Shown: positions 32,745 through 41,319 of the stretch, piece by piece
Layout: every line of letters starts with the position of its first letter
How positions within the stretch are numbered: the stretch's first letter is position 1
DNA from: Haloterrigena salina JCM 13891
Lineage (GTDB): Archaea; Halobacteriota; Halobacteria; Halobacteriales; Natrialbaceae
Direction: 5' to 3'
Length of the DNA stretch: 64,000 bases
Assembly: GCF_000337495.1 (NCBI RefSeq)
Contig: NZ_AOIS01000028.1
Coordinates: 8,740-72,739 of the forward strand
Made by a program: the position numbers and the translations under genes
Notes under the pieces: generated by a model
Seen by the model: only the letters and a program-made list of their open reading frames with translations
Database searches by the model: none
What the model was told of the DNA's origin: nothing

Positions 32745-32847
32745 ACTGTTAGATTACTATCCGGTAGACGAGAACAAACGTCGAAAACGACAGTGGGAAA
32801 TACGGGCTCGATCGCGAGTAGGCGCGGCAGAATGGACCGGAAGTCGG

Positions 32848-33444
32848 TCAGTCGGCTTCGATATCCTCGTCCCCGAGATCGACCGCCGTCGAGACGTCGG
32901 CGTCGTCCGGTTCGTCCTGGCCGCCCACGACGAGGTCACCCTCCTCGGTCTCGACGTAGACGTCGTCGGCGAATCCGCCCTCCGCGTGGGGGTGTTCGGG
33001 GTCGTCGAGTTTTTCGGGCGTCGAGGGCGCCTCGGGAAGTCCCTCCGGCGGTTCGAACTGGCCGAGCGGGTCGTCGATCGTGATATCCCATCGCTCGAAG
33101 AAGTCGCCGTAGCGCTCGTGGTGGGCCTCGAGTTCGTCGACCGGAATCTCCATCATCTCGGTCCAGCCGTGGTTGTAGAAGTCGAAGTTGGCCTGAATGT
33201 GGGTGATCTCGCGGGCTTCGGCCTCGGAAAACCCTTCCTGCAGCGCTCGCAGGTAGCTATCCATCGTCGCGTCGAAGAGGGCGTCGAGGTGGTCTTTTCG
33301 CTCCTCGGCGTGAGCGGGGTCGGCCTTCCCGGTGAAGATTTTCGTGTGCAGTCTGACCAGCCCCGCGTTGGCGACCGAACGGACGCCCGGCGTCTCGAGG
33401 GCCTTCCGATAGGCGAAGTGTTTCGCGTTTTGACGGAGTTTCAT
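32848..33444 (-). CDS. DUF6149-family haloarchaeal protein
   Basis: 198 residues from ATG 33444 (MKLRQNAKHFAYRKALETPG). Helical N-terminal half with FTGKADPAHAEERKDHLDAL, QEGFSEAEAREITHIQANFD and FYNHGWTEMMEIPVDELEAH, followed by an acidic tail (VVGGQDEPDDADVSTAV). The sequence recalls the DUF6149 family, restricted to Halobacteria and of unknown function. There is no signal peptide or membrane segment. Stand-alone; the 266-base gap upstream holds its promoter and that of the divergent oxidoreductase. Confidence 0.8.
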   Translation of the reverse strand: MKLRQNAKHFAYRKALETPGVRSVANAGLVRLHTKIFTGKADPAHAEERKDHLDALFDATMDSYLRALQEGFSEAEAREITHIQANFDFYNHGWTEMMEIPVDELEAHHERYGDFFERWDITIDDPLGQFEPPEGLPEAPSTPEKLDDPEHPHAEGGFADDVYVETEEGDLVVGGQDEPDDADVSTAVDLGDEDIEAD

Positions 33445-33710
33445 GCGACGATGTAGGGAGCAGCGCCTAAAGAACGGTTCGGACAACTATGAAGGCCGGC
33501 CGCGATACCGACGGCTCGCTCGGACGGGTGACCGTCAGAGATAACAGCAAACCTTGCGAAGTCAACTATCGGAAACGAAAGATCGACGTGTGATTACCGA
33601 TTTGAAGGTTCGAATCCGATTTCAGCATACAACTGTTGCAGGGAAACTCCCGATGGGTAAAATAGACGAGATAGCAACCCACTTTAACCCGCATTACGAA
33701 CGGTCCGAAT

Positions 33711-34955
33711 ATGACCCATTACGTGATCATCGGTGACGGTATCTCCGGCAGTTCGGCTGCCGAGACCCTCCGGGAGGAGGATCCGGAGGCGACGATTACC
33801 GTCATCACCGATGAGGGGGAGCCACTGTATAACCGCATTCTCATCAAGGAACACGCGAAGGGCAAACTGCCGGAAGCCCCGATCTCGATTCACCAGGAAG
33901 ACTGGTACGACGAGCGCGATATCGACCTCTCCCTGAACACCCACGTCACGAGCGTCGACACGGACGAGCGGGTCGTCCACACCCACGACAACGGCGATAT
34001 CGAGTACGATAAGCTCCTGGTCGCGACCGGCGGGACGCCGACGCAGCTCCCGGTCGAAAACAGCGACGCCGACGGCGTCCACCACTTTTGGACGTTCGAG
34101 GACGCCCGCGGGATCCGCGAGCACGCCGAGCAGTCCGACCGCGGCGTCATCGTGGGCGCCGGCCTGCTGGGCATCGACTTCGCGGCCGTCTGCGGCGCGC
34201 AGGGCATCGAGGCCGACTACCTGATGCGCGGCGACCGCTGGTGGCGCTACGCGCTCTCGGCCGACGGCGCCGAGATCATGCACGAAGGCATGCGCGAGGT
34301 CGGCGTCGAACCGGTCTTCGACAGCGGCGTCGACCGCTTCGAAGTCGACGACGACGGCCACGTCACCGCCGCGGTCGACCCCAACGGTGACCGCTACGAC
34401 TGTGACTTCGCCGGCGTCGCCATCGGCCTCACCTTCAACACGGAGTTCCTCCGCGGAGCCGGCCTCGAGCAGAACAACGGACTCGTCGTCGACGAGTACA
34501 TGCAGACCAACGTCGACGACGTCTACGCCGCCGGCGACATCACGCGCTTCTACGACGTCCTGCTGGGCGATCAGGCCCAGAACGGCTCGTGGGGCTCGGC
34601 CAAGGAGCAGGGTCGCGTCGCCGCGGTCAACATGGCCAACGACGCCGAGGCAGAGGAGTTCGAGTGGGTCTCCTCGTACTCCATCACGCACTTTGACTTC
34701 CCGTTCCTTTCGTTCGGTCACCCGACGCTCGGCGACGAACACGCCGAGCGCAAGTACAGCGACACCGAGTGGCGCCGCATCGCCTTCAAGGACGGCAAGA
34801 TCGTCGGCGGCGTCCTCATCGGCGACCTCTCGCCCCAGAGCAAGTTCAAACAGCTGATGCGCGAACAGCGCGAGGTCGCCGACCAGGCCGAGGTCCTCCT
34901 CCAGCAGCAGGTCGACCTCGACGAGCTGGCCCTGGCACAGGAACAGTCCCAGTAA
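33711..34955 (+). CDS. NAD(P)/FAD-dependent oxidoreductase (nitrite-reductase/rubredoxin-reductase-like)
   Basis: 414 residues. N-terminal FAD fold YVIIGDGISGSSAAETLRE, the active-site loop PLYNRILIKEHAKGKLPEAP, NAD-binding GVIVGAGLLGIDFAAVCGAQ near residue 145, and the C-terminal FAD signature VDDVYAAGDITRF near 268. This is the layout of COG1251/COG0446 pyridine-nucleotide disulfide oxidoreductase relatives, without a redox-active CxxxxC. Electron acceptor unknown. TATA-like CTTTAA lies about 25 bases upstream of the ATG. Monocistronic on the evidence here. Confidence 0.9.
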   Translation: MTHYVIIGDGISGSSAAETLREEDPEATITVITDEGEPLYNRILIKEHAKGKLPEAPISIHQEDWYDERDIDLSLNTHVTSVDTDERVVHTHDNGDIEYDKLLVATGGTPTQLPVENSDADGVHHFWTFEDARGIREHAEQSDRGVIVGAGLLGIDFAAVCGAQGIEADYLMRGDRWWRYALSADGAEIMHEGMREVGVEPVFDSGVDRFEVDDDGHVTAAVDPNGDRYDCDFAGVAIGLTFNTEFLRGAGLEQNNGLVVDEYMQTNVDDVYAAGDITRFYDVLLGDQAQNGSWGSAKEQGRVAAVNMANDAEAEEFEWVSSYSITHFDFPFLSFGHPTLGDEHAERKYSDTEWRRIAFKDGKIVGGVLIGDLSPQSKFKQLMREQREVADQAEVLLQQQVDLDELALAQEQSQ

Positions 34956-35366
34956 CGCGGCGCCAGCGGCCGACGGGGTCGACCGGCAGCCCCCCGTCTC
35001 TCGGCGACGACCGCTTCGTTTTCGCGGCGGATTTTCGATCGCGACTCGAGTCACTTCCCCCGTTACCGTCGAACGCGTTCGTACCGATCTAGCGGTTCCG
35101 ACTCCCTCGTTCTGCCGACGGTATCGACGATGACCGGGATTCATTCACGGATGGACGCGGATAGCTGAATCTAACTATGTATAAAAATGCTGGTAACAGC
35201 TATCAGTAGTATTGAAATTCACTTCGGCAATAAACATTATAAGACTGCCATCAAAAGGAGAGGTAACAGCAGTTGCGGGGGGTGGGGAGAACGCACTGAG
35301 GACAGCAACGCGGAACGACATGGGGGGCACAGACGTGGGAAACGCGATCGGAACCGAACGCAGTAA
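34956..35366. other. Gene-free region carrying the promoter of the GMC dehydrogenase operon
   Basis: 411 bases. The second half (35170-35270) is AT-rich, with a TATA-like GTATAAAAAT near 35180 and TTATAAG near 35240, followed by a purine-rich leader (GCGGGGGGTGGGG near 35275). Either TATA would leave a leader of 100 or more bases before the ATG at 35367. No other gene seen. Confidence 0.45.
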
Positions 35367-36524
35367 ATGAGAGACAAGAGCGAACACGAACGAGCGGTAT
35401 CGAATCACGAGATCGACAGGCCGGCCGGCGGCTCGAGCGAGTCGCCCGCGGTGTCGCGGCGCTCGCTGATGCTGGGGGCCACCGGTGCAGCCGGGATCGC
35501 CGGGCTCTCGCTGCCCGCGGCGGCCGCGGGCTGGTGGGAAGAAGAAATCGACATCGACGAGCACACGCGACAGACCTACCGATCGATCGTCGACGCGATC
35601 ATTCCCGAGACGCCGAAGCGCGACGGCGTGCAGGAACCGGGCGCGCTCGCGATCGATCTCGAGGAGTACCTGATCTGGAACGTCGAACACGGGACCGGGC
35701 AGTCCCACCAGCGCGACCGCGCTCCGGGCCGAAAGCGCGGCCGCGGCCGCGGGAACGGTCGCGGACGAGGCCGTGGAAAGGGACGCGGACGCGGACACGG
35801 CGAAAAGGACGACCGCAACGACGGTCGCGCCGACCGGGAGGCACTTCGCGTCGACCTGCCAGCCGACGAGAACGGGCTCGAGCAACTGGTCGCGGGGCTC
35901 GAGTCGGAACTCGGGTTCTCGACCGAGTCGGACCTGGGGATGTCCCGGTCCGACGTCTTCGGCTCGCTGGCCGGACTCGAGCTTCGCGTCGTCGGCAACG
36001 GCGACTCGGTGCTGACCGTCGAGACGGCCTCGCGGGACGGCTCGATCGAGGAGATGACGAACAAGCAGTCGGAACTGCCCCTGGCGACGCTGCACGCGAC
36101 CGTGCTCGACCTCTACGCGCTGGTCTTCGTGCTCGGCGGCGGGAACCGAAAGAACATCCGGCCGAGACGGAAGTTCGCCGGCGGCGGCTTCTTCACGTTC
36201 CTCGCGCCGATCGACCGGGTCCAGTGTCTGCTGTTCGTGATCGACTCCTACGACTCGCTGGAGACAGTCGCCGACGTGATCCTTCCGGAGGCGATTCTGG
36301 CGAAGAAGCTCTCCGGATCGATGCTCAGCCTGACCGCGTACGGCTACTACTCCGAGTGGTCGGGGTACGAAGACGGCACGGAGCCGATGGCCGACCGGGA
36401 CCTGGAAACTCCCGCGGGCGCGGTGCAGGGTCACCGACAGACGGGCTACCCCGGGCCGGCCGACGGCCACGCCGGACTCCACGAGGCCCCGATCGAATCG
36501 TTCGACGACAACGACTGGAAGTGA
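35367..36524 (+). CDS. Tat-targeted subunit 3 of a GMC (gluconate 2-dehydrogenase-like) dehydrogenase, with Arg/Gly-rich insert
   Basis: 385 residues. A 30-residue n-region precedes the Tat motif SRRSLMLGA (Arg31-Arg32), a hydrophobic stretch and an AAAAG cleavage-like site near 54, with no lipobox Cys. The next part (DEHTRQTYRSIVDAIIPETP) is the gluconate 2-dehydrogenase subunit 3 motif. Residues of about 121-145 are an Arg/Gly repeat (GRKRGRGRGNGRGRGRGKGR), very basic for a haloarchaeal exported protein and absent from the subunit-3 domain as I know it. The gene is followed 6 bases later by the GMC flavoprotein, its expected partner; the small subunit usually carries the export signal for both. 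No cytochrome c subunit is nearby. Confidence 0.88.
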   Translation: MRDKSEHERAVSNHEIDRPAGGSSESPAVSRRSLMLGATGAAGIAGLSLPAAAAGWWEEEIDIDEHTRQTYRSIVDAIIPETPKRDGVQEPGALAIDLEEYLIWNVEHGTGQSHQRDRAPGRKRGRGRGNGRGRGRGKGRGRGHGEKDDRNDGRADREALRVDLPADENGLEQLVAGLESELGFSTESDLGMSRSDVFGSLAGLELRVVGNGDSVLTVETASRDGSIEEMTNKQSELPLATLHATVLDLYALVFVLGGGNRKNIRPRRKFAGGGFFTFLAPIDRVQCLLFVIDSYDSLETVADVILPEAILAKKLSGSMLSLTAYGYYSEWSGYEDGTEPMADRDLETPAGAVQGHRQTGYPGPADGHAGLHEAPIESFDDNDWK

Positions 36525-36530
36525 GACACA

Positions 36531-38234
36531 ATGACGAGTAATACCGACGTAATCGTAATCGGCGCAGGCGGCGACGGCCCCGCACTCGCGTGGCAGCTCG
36601 GCGCACACGGACTGGACGTACAGATCATCGAGGCGGGCCCGTGGCACGGCAACGAGAAGTGGCCCCGGCCACACGAGGAGCCCGGCGCGACCGAGAGCTC
36701 CGACCCCGACGACCTCAACGGGGAGCTCTTAGACCGGCAGTTCAACGGCCTCGAGGACGACATGAACAACTCCGCGGCCGGCAAGCTCCGCCTCGGCCCC
36801 GCCGATCGCACGCAGGGCGCCTGGGAGTTCGAGACCGGCGGCGACCTCACCGTCAATCAGGTTAGCGGCGTCGGCGGCACGACGCTGCACTACTACGCGA
36901 ACCACCCGCGGACGACGGTCCCGTCGGTCAACGACACCGACGACTGGCCGATCGAGTACGGCGATCTGGTGCCCTACTACCGGCTCATCGAGGAGAAGTT
37001 CGACTTCGGACCCGGCGCGACGGCGACGAAGGAGGCCGTGCTCTACGAGGGCGCGGAGCGGCTCGGGCTCGGCCTGAACGACGGGCTCAACGTGACCGAC
37101 GACGACCTCCCGAGCTACCGGCCGACGCCGAGCCTGATCTCCCAGCCCGACGAGAAACTCGAGGACGAAGACTACGACGGTCCCTTCACCTACCCCGAGG
37201 TCGAGGGCAGCACGCTGGCCAACGATCACTATCGCGGTGCGTCGTCACCGCGGGGCGCCCCCGTCCGCGAGAAGGCTCGGAAGTCGAGCAACGTGAGCTG
37301 GGTCCCGGAGGCGCTGGACACGGGCAACGTGACGATCCGGCCGAACACCGTCGTAACCAACGTCCGGACCGAAGGCGGCGAAGCGACGGGCGTCGACTTC
37401 CGCGATACGTGGCGGGGGACGACCGGCAGCATGGACACCGACGTCGTCGTCATGGCCGCCGGCTCCCTGCAGACGCCGCGGCTCTGGCTCAACTCCGGCC
37501 TGCCCGACAACGGCTGGGTCGGCAAGGGGCTGACCCACCACTGGTTCGACGCCGTCCACGGCGTCTTCGAGCCCGACGCACTCGAGGATCTGGTCGGCGA
37601 GCGGGCGATCGATCCCCACGTCGGCCAGCCGTGGGGCGGCCGCGTCGAACTCGAGGAGGGGATCATCGGCGTCGTCAGCAACGCGCCGTCCCAGCACGGC
37701 GCGATGATGGGGACGAGCGCGGTCGGCCTGGCGGCGGACAACGACACCGACGGCGAGCCGTGGGACACCCACGGTCAACTCGTCGGCTCGGAGCTGAAGG
37801 ACAAGATGGCCGACTGGCGGCGGACGGTCACGCTCCTGCTGAGCATCGACGACGAGCCGCTCCAGCACAACGGCGTGAGCCTGAGCGACGACGAGGACCA
37901 GAACGGCAACCTCGCGAAGATCGAGTGGCAGCCCAGCGAGGCCGACTACGTGAAACGCGAGACGCTGGCCCGGACCGGCTCCGAGCTCCTGCGGGCCGCC
38001 GGGGCCGAGCACGTCCACCGGACGAACATGGCGCCGTATCTCATCCACATCCACAGCACGATGTCGATGGGCCGCGTGATCGACGAGGGCGGCGAGGCCT
38101 TCGACGTCGACCGGCTGTTCGTCGGCGACCACAGCGCGATCCCCAACGGCCTGGGTGGACAGAATCCGACCCACACCGGGCAGGCGCTGGCTCTTCGAAC
38201 GGCTGACTCGATCTACGAACGGTACTTCGAGTAG
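36531..38234 (+). CDS. GMC-family FAD oxidoreductase (gluconate/choline dehydrogenase-like flavoprotein subunit)
   Basis: 567 residues. N-terminal FAD motif DVIVIGAGGDGPALAWQLGA, the GMC signature region VSGVGGTTLHYYANHPRTTV, MAAGSLQTPRLWLNSGLPDN (second signature) and the C-terminal catalytic-type segments HIHSTMSMGRVIDEGG and GLGGQNPTHTGQALALRTAD. It has no signal peptide of its own, so if it works outside the cell it must be carried by the Tat-targeted subunit encoded just upstream (6-base gap). It likely oxidises a sugar acid or alcohol and passes electrons to a membrane or cytochrome acceptor not encoded here. Confidence 0.93.
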   Translation: MTSNTDVIVIGAGGDGPALAWQLGAHGLDVQIIEAGPWHGNEKWPRPHEEPGATESSDPDDLNGELLDRQFNGLEDDMNNSAAGKLRLGPADRTQGAWEFETGGDLTVNQVSGVGGTTLHYYANHPRTTVPSVNDTDDWPIEYGDLVPYYRLIEEKFDFGPGATATKEAVLYEGAERLGLGLNDGLNVTDDDLPSYRPTPSLISQPDEKLEDEDYDGPFTYPEVEGSTLANDHYRGASSPRGAPVREKARKSSNVSWVPEALDTGNVTIRPNTVVTNVRTEGGEATGVDFRDTWRGTTGSMDTDVVVMAAGSLQTPRLWLNSGLPDNGWVGKGLTHHWFDAVHGVFEPDALEDLVGERAIDPHVGQPWGGRVELEEGIIGVVSNAPSQHGAMMGTSAVGLAADNDTDGEPWDTHGQLVGSELKDKMADWRRTVTLLLSIDDEPLQHNGVSLSDDEDQNGNLAKIEWQPSEADYVKRETLARTGSELLRAAGAEHVHRTNMAPYLIHIHSTMSMGRVIDEGGEAFDVDRLFVGDHSAIPNGLGGQNPTHTGQALALRTADSIYERYFE

Positions 38235-38435
38235 CGCCTGACCCGCCGGTCGGTCCGGTTGCGGTCTCTTCGCGGTCGTTTCTTCGTTCCTGCCGGCGGT
38301 AGCCGTTCGCGACTCGTTCCGACGAGCCAGAGCGGTCGCGCTGACGACCGACTGCCGCTCGTCGCTCGAATCCGCGGCTCCCGTTCCGTCGAAAGTATCG
38401 AAGTCGTTTTCCCGCGTGCGCGCCTTCGGTGACCT

Positions 38436-38846
38436 ATGAACGGCGACAGCGACATGACCCTGGCGTTCGAGCTCGAGGCGCTGAAAGAGCTCGCCTCGCC
38501 CGAGAGCGTCTTCGAAGACGCCAGAGGCTGGACGGAGTACATCGGCGTCGTCTCCGAGAAACCCACGTACGTCGTGACGAACTTCACCCGGAAGAACCGC
38601 ATCCGACAGGACTTCTTCTCCGGACCGCGTGGCAAAGCCGAGAGCCTCGAGGGCGTCAAAGACCAGTTCGACACCGACCGGTACGTCTTCATCGGCTCGA
38701 CCGAGGAGGACGAACAGCTCGCCGACGAGGTCGACTGGGAGTACTTGGACGTCGAGAACGCCGCGGAGGCGGCCGACTGGATCATCGCCGCGAACACCGA
38801 GACGGGCGACGACGACGCCGAACCGGTCCGCGACGACTGGCCCTGA
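38436..38846 (+). CDS. DUF7124-like small haloarchaeal protein
   Basis: 136 residues (start 38436; a Met at 38454 is also possible). Sequence features AFELEALKELASPESVFEDA, the conserved-looking block VVTNFTRKNRIRQDFFSGPR and the C-terminal ENAAEAADWIIAANTET. No membrane segment or signal peptide. The block recalls a haloarchaeal DUF7124-type family of unknown function; this assignment is from memory and tentative. It is followed about 110 bases later by an aldo/keto reductase gene. Confidence 0.7.
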   Translation: MNGDSDMTLAFELEALKELASPESVFEDARGWTEYIGVVSEKPTYVVTNFTRKNRIRQDFFSGPRGKAESLEGVKDQFDTDRYVFIGSTEEDEQLADEVDWEYLDVENAAEAADWIIAANTETGDDDAEPVRDDWP

Positions 38847-38956
38847 GGATTCGGTCCGATCGCGGCGTCTCGCTTCGTTCACTCGTTCTACTCACGCGGG
38901 CCGAATCGGGCTGCCGATGGCCCGTGACTTATGTGCAGCCTCGCCAATGGACTGGT

Positions 38957-39841
38957 ATGGAAACGCGTGACTTGGGCCCGACCGGCCACGAAAGCACGAT
39001 TGCGACCTTCGGTGCGATCGCGCTCAACTGGCTCGAGCAGGAGGGCGCGAACCAGATGGTCGAACTCGTTCTCGACCGCGGCGTCAACCACTTCGATGTC
39101 GCGCCGACCTACGGCGACGCCGAACGCAAGCTCGGTCCCAAACTCCGCCAGCACCGCGAGGAGATCTACCTCGGCTGCAAGACCCAGGAGCGGGACTATG
39201 ACGGCGCGCGCCGCAAACTCGAGCGCTCGCTCGATCGGCTCGGCGTCGATCACATCGACCTCTATCAGGTCCACGGCCTCGAGTACGAGGAGGAACTCGA
39301 GGAGATCACGGGCGACGACGGCGCGCTCGCGGCGTTTCGCGACGCCAAGGAGGAGGGTCTGATCGGCGATATCGGCCTCACGAGCCACGGGAACCCCCAA
39401 CTCATCCTCGACGCGATGGATCGGATCGACGACCTCGCAACGGTGATGTTCCCCCTGAATCCGGTCGTCGCCGCGAAGGACGACGACGACCACGATTACG
39501 AGGCCGTCCTCGAGCGCGCGGACGAGGCGGGGATCGGTACGCTCGGGATCAAGGCCTTCGCGAAGGGGTCGTGGCCCCCGACCGAGGAGTTGCCCGAAGC
39601 TGATCGGCCGTACGCCAACTGGTACGAGCCGGTGGATACGCCCGACGAGATCCGCGAACGGTTCGACTTCGCCGCGTCGCAAGGGCTCTCGACCGTCGTC
39701 TCGCCCGGCGATCCGAAGCTCGTCGCGATGGTGCTCGACGCCGCCACCCGGTACGACGGGATGGCCGAGAGCGCACAGCGCTCGCTCGTCGAGGAAGCAC
39801 GACACGACGACAGCCCGGTCCCCGAACAGCTCCACCACTGA
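38957..39841 (+). CDS. Aldo/keto reductase
   Basis: 294 residues from ATG 38957. The catalytic tetrad is visible: Asp47 (VNHFDVAPTYG), Tyr52, Lys75 (YLGCKTQ) and His106 (LYQVHGLE). GIGTLGIKAFAKGSW and DFAASQGLSTVVSPGDPK fit the cofactor-binding C-terminal part. It probably reduces an aldehyde or ketone with NADPH in the cytoplasm. The C-terminal 40 residues are slightly extended and charged. Start preferred because the family begins at the first beta hairpin (METRDLGPTGHE). The methyltransferase gene begins 36 bases downstream and may be co-transcribed. Confidence 0.92.
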   Translation: METRDLGPTGHESTIATFGAIALNWLEQEGANQMVELVLDRGVNHFDVAPTYGDAERKLGPKLRQHREEIYLGCKTQERDYDGARRKLERSLDRLGVDHIDLYQVHGLEYEEELEEITGDDGALAAFRDAKEEGLIGDIGLTSHGNPQLILDAMDRIDDLATVMFPLNPVVAAKDDDDHDYEAVLERADEAGIGTLGIKAFAKGSWPPTEELPEADRPYANWYEPVDTPDEIRERFDFAASQGLSTVVSPGDPKLVAMVLDAATRYDGMAESAQRSLVEEARHDDSPVPEQLHH

Positions 39842-39876
39842 ACCGCCCCCGACGGCGAGCCGACCCGCGAGACCAC

Positions 39877-40635
39877 ATGGACGTCCCACGCACCGTCACG
39901 ACCGCCCTCGAGGACCGCCCGATCGAGGGCGCGGTCTGTCTGGAAGCCGGCGCCGGCGTCGGCAACGCGACGGCGGGGCTGCTCGCGAACGGCGCGGCGC
40001 GGGTCTACGCCGTGACCGACGATCGAACGCACGCGGAGACCACGCTCGAGCGCGTCCGATCGCCCACCGATGACGATGGCAACGACGACTCGAGACGAGC
40101 GCGCAATCGACTCGCCGTCCTCGAGGCCGACCTTCGGGCGCTCCCCCTTCCCGACGACGCCGTCGAGGTGATCACTGCACACGGGCTGTTCAACGTGGTT
40201 CCGCCCGCCGACCTCGATGCGATCGCCGGCGAGCTGACCCGCGTCGCCGCGCCGGGCTGTCACCTCCTCGTTGACGACTACGAGCCGTTGCCCGACGAGG
40301 CCGCCGTTCGCGACCTCTTCGCTCTCGAGAACGCGGCCGCACAGCTCGCCGACGGAGCGCCGATGGTGACCTTCTACCCGGCGGAAGCGCTCGGTCGGCT
40401 GTTCGCCGGCTACGGGTGGACGGTCGATCGGCACCGAATGCTGTTGGACCCCGTCCCGTGGACCGCGAGCCATCTCGAGGCCCACGCCGAGGTGGTTCGC
40501 TCGCGGGTCGACGCGCTCCCCGCGGACTCGGAACTGGGGGCCGCGTTGCTCGAACGGGCCGATGCCCTCGTCGAAGCGATCGGCTCGGAGTCGGCCGGCG
40601 AGATGTACAGCCTCGCCCTACGCCGGCCCGAGTGA
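39877..40635 (+). CDS. Class I SAM-dependent methyltransferase
   Basis: 252 residues. Motif I is CLEAGAGVGNATAGLLANGA (ExGxGxG-type SAM loop) near residue 22, acidic motif II after ARVYAVTDD, and motif IV-like ADLRALPLPDDAVEVITAHG. The C-terminal part (LGRLFAGYGWTVDRHRMLLD) resembles the small-molecule methyltransferase fold. Substrate not inferable. It lies 36 bases after the aldo/keto reductase on the same strand. Confidence 0.88.
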   Translation: MDVPRTVTTALEDRPIEGAVCLEAGAGVGNATAGLLANGAARVYAVTDDRTHAETTLERVRSPTDDDGNDDSRRARNRLAVLEADLRALPLPDDAVEVITAHGLFNVVPPADLDAIAGELTRVAAPGCHLLVDDYEPLPDEAAVRDLFALENAAAQLADGAPMVTFYPAEALGRLFAGYGWTVDRHRMLLDPVPWTASHLEAHAEVVRSRVDALPADSELGAALLERADALVEAIGSESAGEMYSLALRRPE

Positions 40636-40726
40636 GCGCCGGTGAAAGATTTCGGTCGGCGACTGCGGCCGTCGGCACACGCCTCGAGTCGTCGCCCTTT
40701 TGGCTCGTCCCCCCCAATGAGGAGCA

Positions 40727-41263
40727 ATGGCAGAGCCCCGCGTCCCGGGATCCGGCGGCGACCGGCACCTCGAGCTTCCCTGTGGCAACTCGATCGACCC
40801 CCACGAGATCGATCTGGGGATGCGCGAGTACTCCTGTCCCTGCGGCGCGTCCCACGCCGTCGTCACGGACGTCCACCCGCCCTCGCGCTTTTTCCCCGAA
40901 TCGCTCGTCGCCGTCCTGCGGGAGACGATCGAGCCGGCCGACGAGTTCGAGGAGTTCGGCACGCCCCACCTGCTTGGCGTCGTCATGGAGGAGTTTCCCG
41001 AGAAGGTCCGCACCTACGACGCCAGCGACGACGGCGCCGTCGGCTACGCGATGCTGTGGGTGACCGACTTCGACGCCCGGCGGCTCCACGAGATCGTCGT
41101 CGAACTGGTGGTCGAACTGATGGAACACGCGGTCAGCCACGCCGACGACGACACCGCTATCTCCGAGTTCGAGACCCAGATGCTCGAGTTCGACGTCGAG
41201 GAGTTCGTCGACCAGTACCGCCGCCAGCGCGAGTTCGAGAGCGAACACGACCGCGCGCTGTAA
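40727..41263 (+). CDS. DUF5815-family haloarchaeal protein
   Basis: 178 residues. N-terminal Cys cluster (LELPCGNSIDPHEIDLG, MREYSCPCGASHAVVTD) suggests a metal-binding segment, followed by a helical domain (EFGTPHLLGVVMEEFPEKVR, WVTDFDARRLHEIVVELVVE, EHAVSHADDDTAISEFETQM) ending FVDQYRRQREFE. This pattern matches the haloarchaeal DUF5815 family; function unknown. Its stop overlaps a small hairpin candidate (41262-41282). Confidence 0.82.
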   Translation: MAEPRVPGSGGDRHLELPCGNSIDPHEIDLGMREYSCPCGASHAVVTDVHPPSRFFPESLVAVLRETIEPADEFEEFGTPHLLGVVMEEFPEKVRTYDASDDGAVGYAMLWVTDFDARRLHEIVVELVVELMEHAVSHADDDTAISEFETQMLEFDVEEFVDQYRRQREFESEHDRAL

Positions 41264-41282
41264 CGGCCCCGGGTCCCGTTTT
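41262..41282 (+). terminator. Possible hairpin terminator after the DUF5815 gene
   Basis: AACGG...CCGTT (5-bp stem, 9-base loop) begins in the stop codon and runs into TTTT at 41279-41282. Short stem and T-run; it separates this gene from the convergent sensor kinase. Confidence 0.35.
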
Positions 41283-41319
41283 CTGGCGAGCCGCGTCCGA
41301 TAGCGGCCCGCCCGATCCG

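Noticed and set aside
33607-33617. GGTTCGAATCC, resembling a tRNA T-loop
   Set aside because: The flanking bases do not form a five-pair T-stem and no acceptor, D- or anticodon arm is found in the 70 bases upstream; treated as chance.
35163-35201. AGCTG...CAGCT and GCTG-GTAA-CAGC short inverted repeats before the GMC operon
   Set aside because: Arms are only 4-5 bp; such matches are expected by chance in AT-rich promoter DNA.
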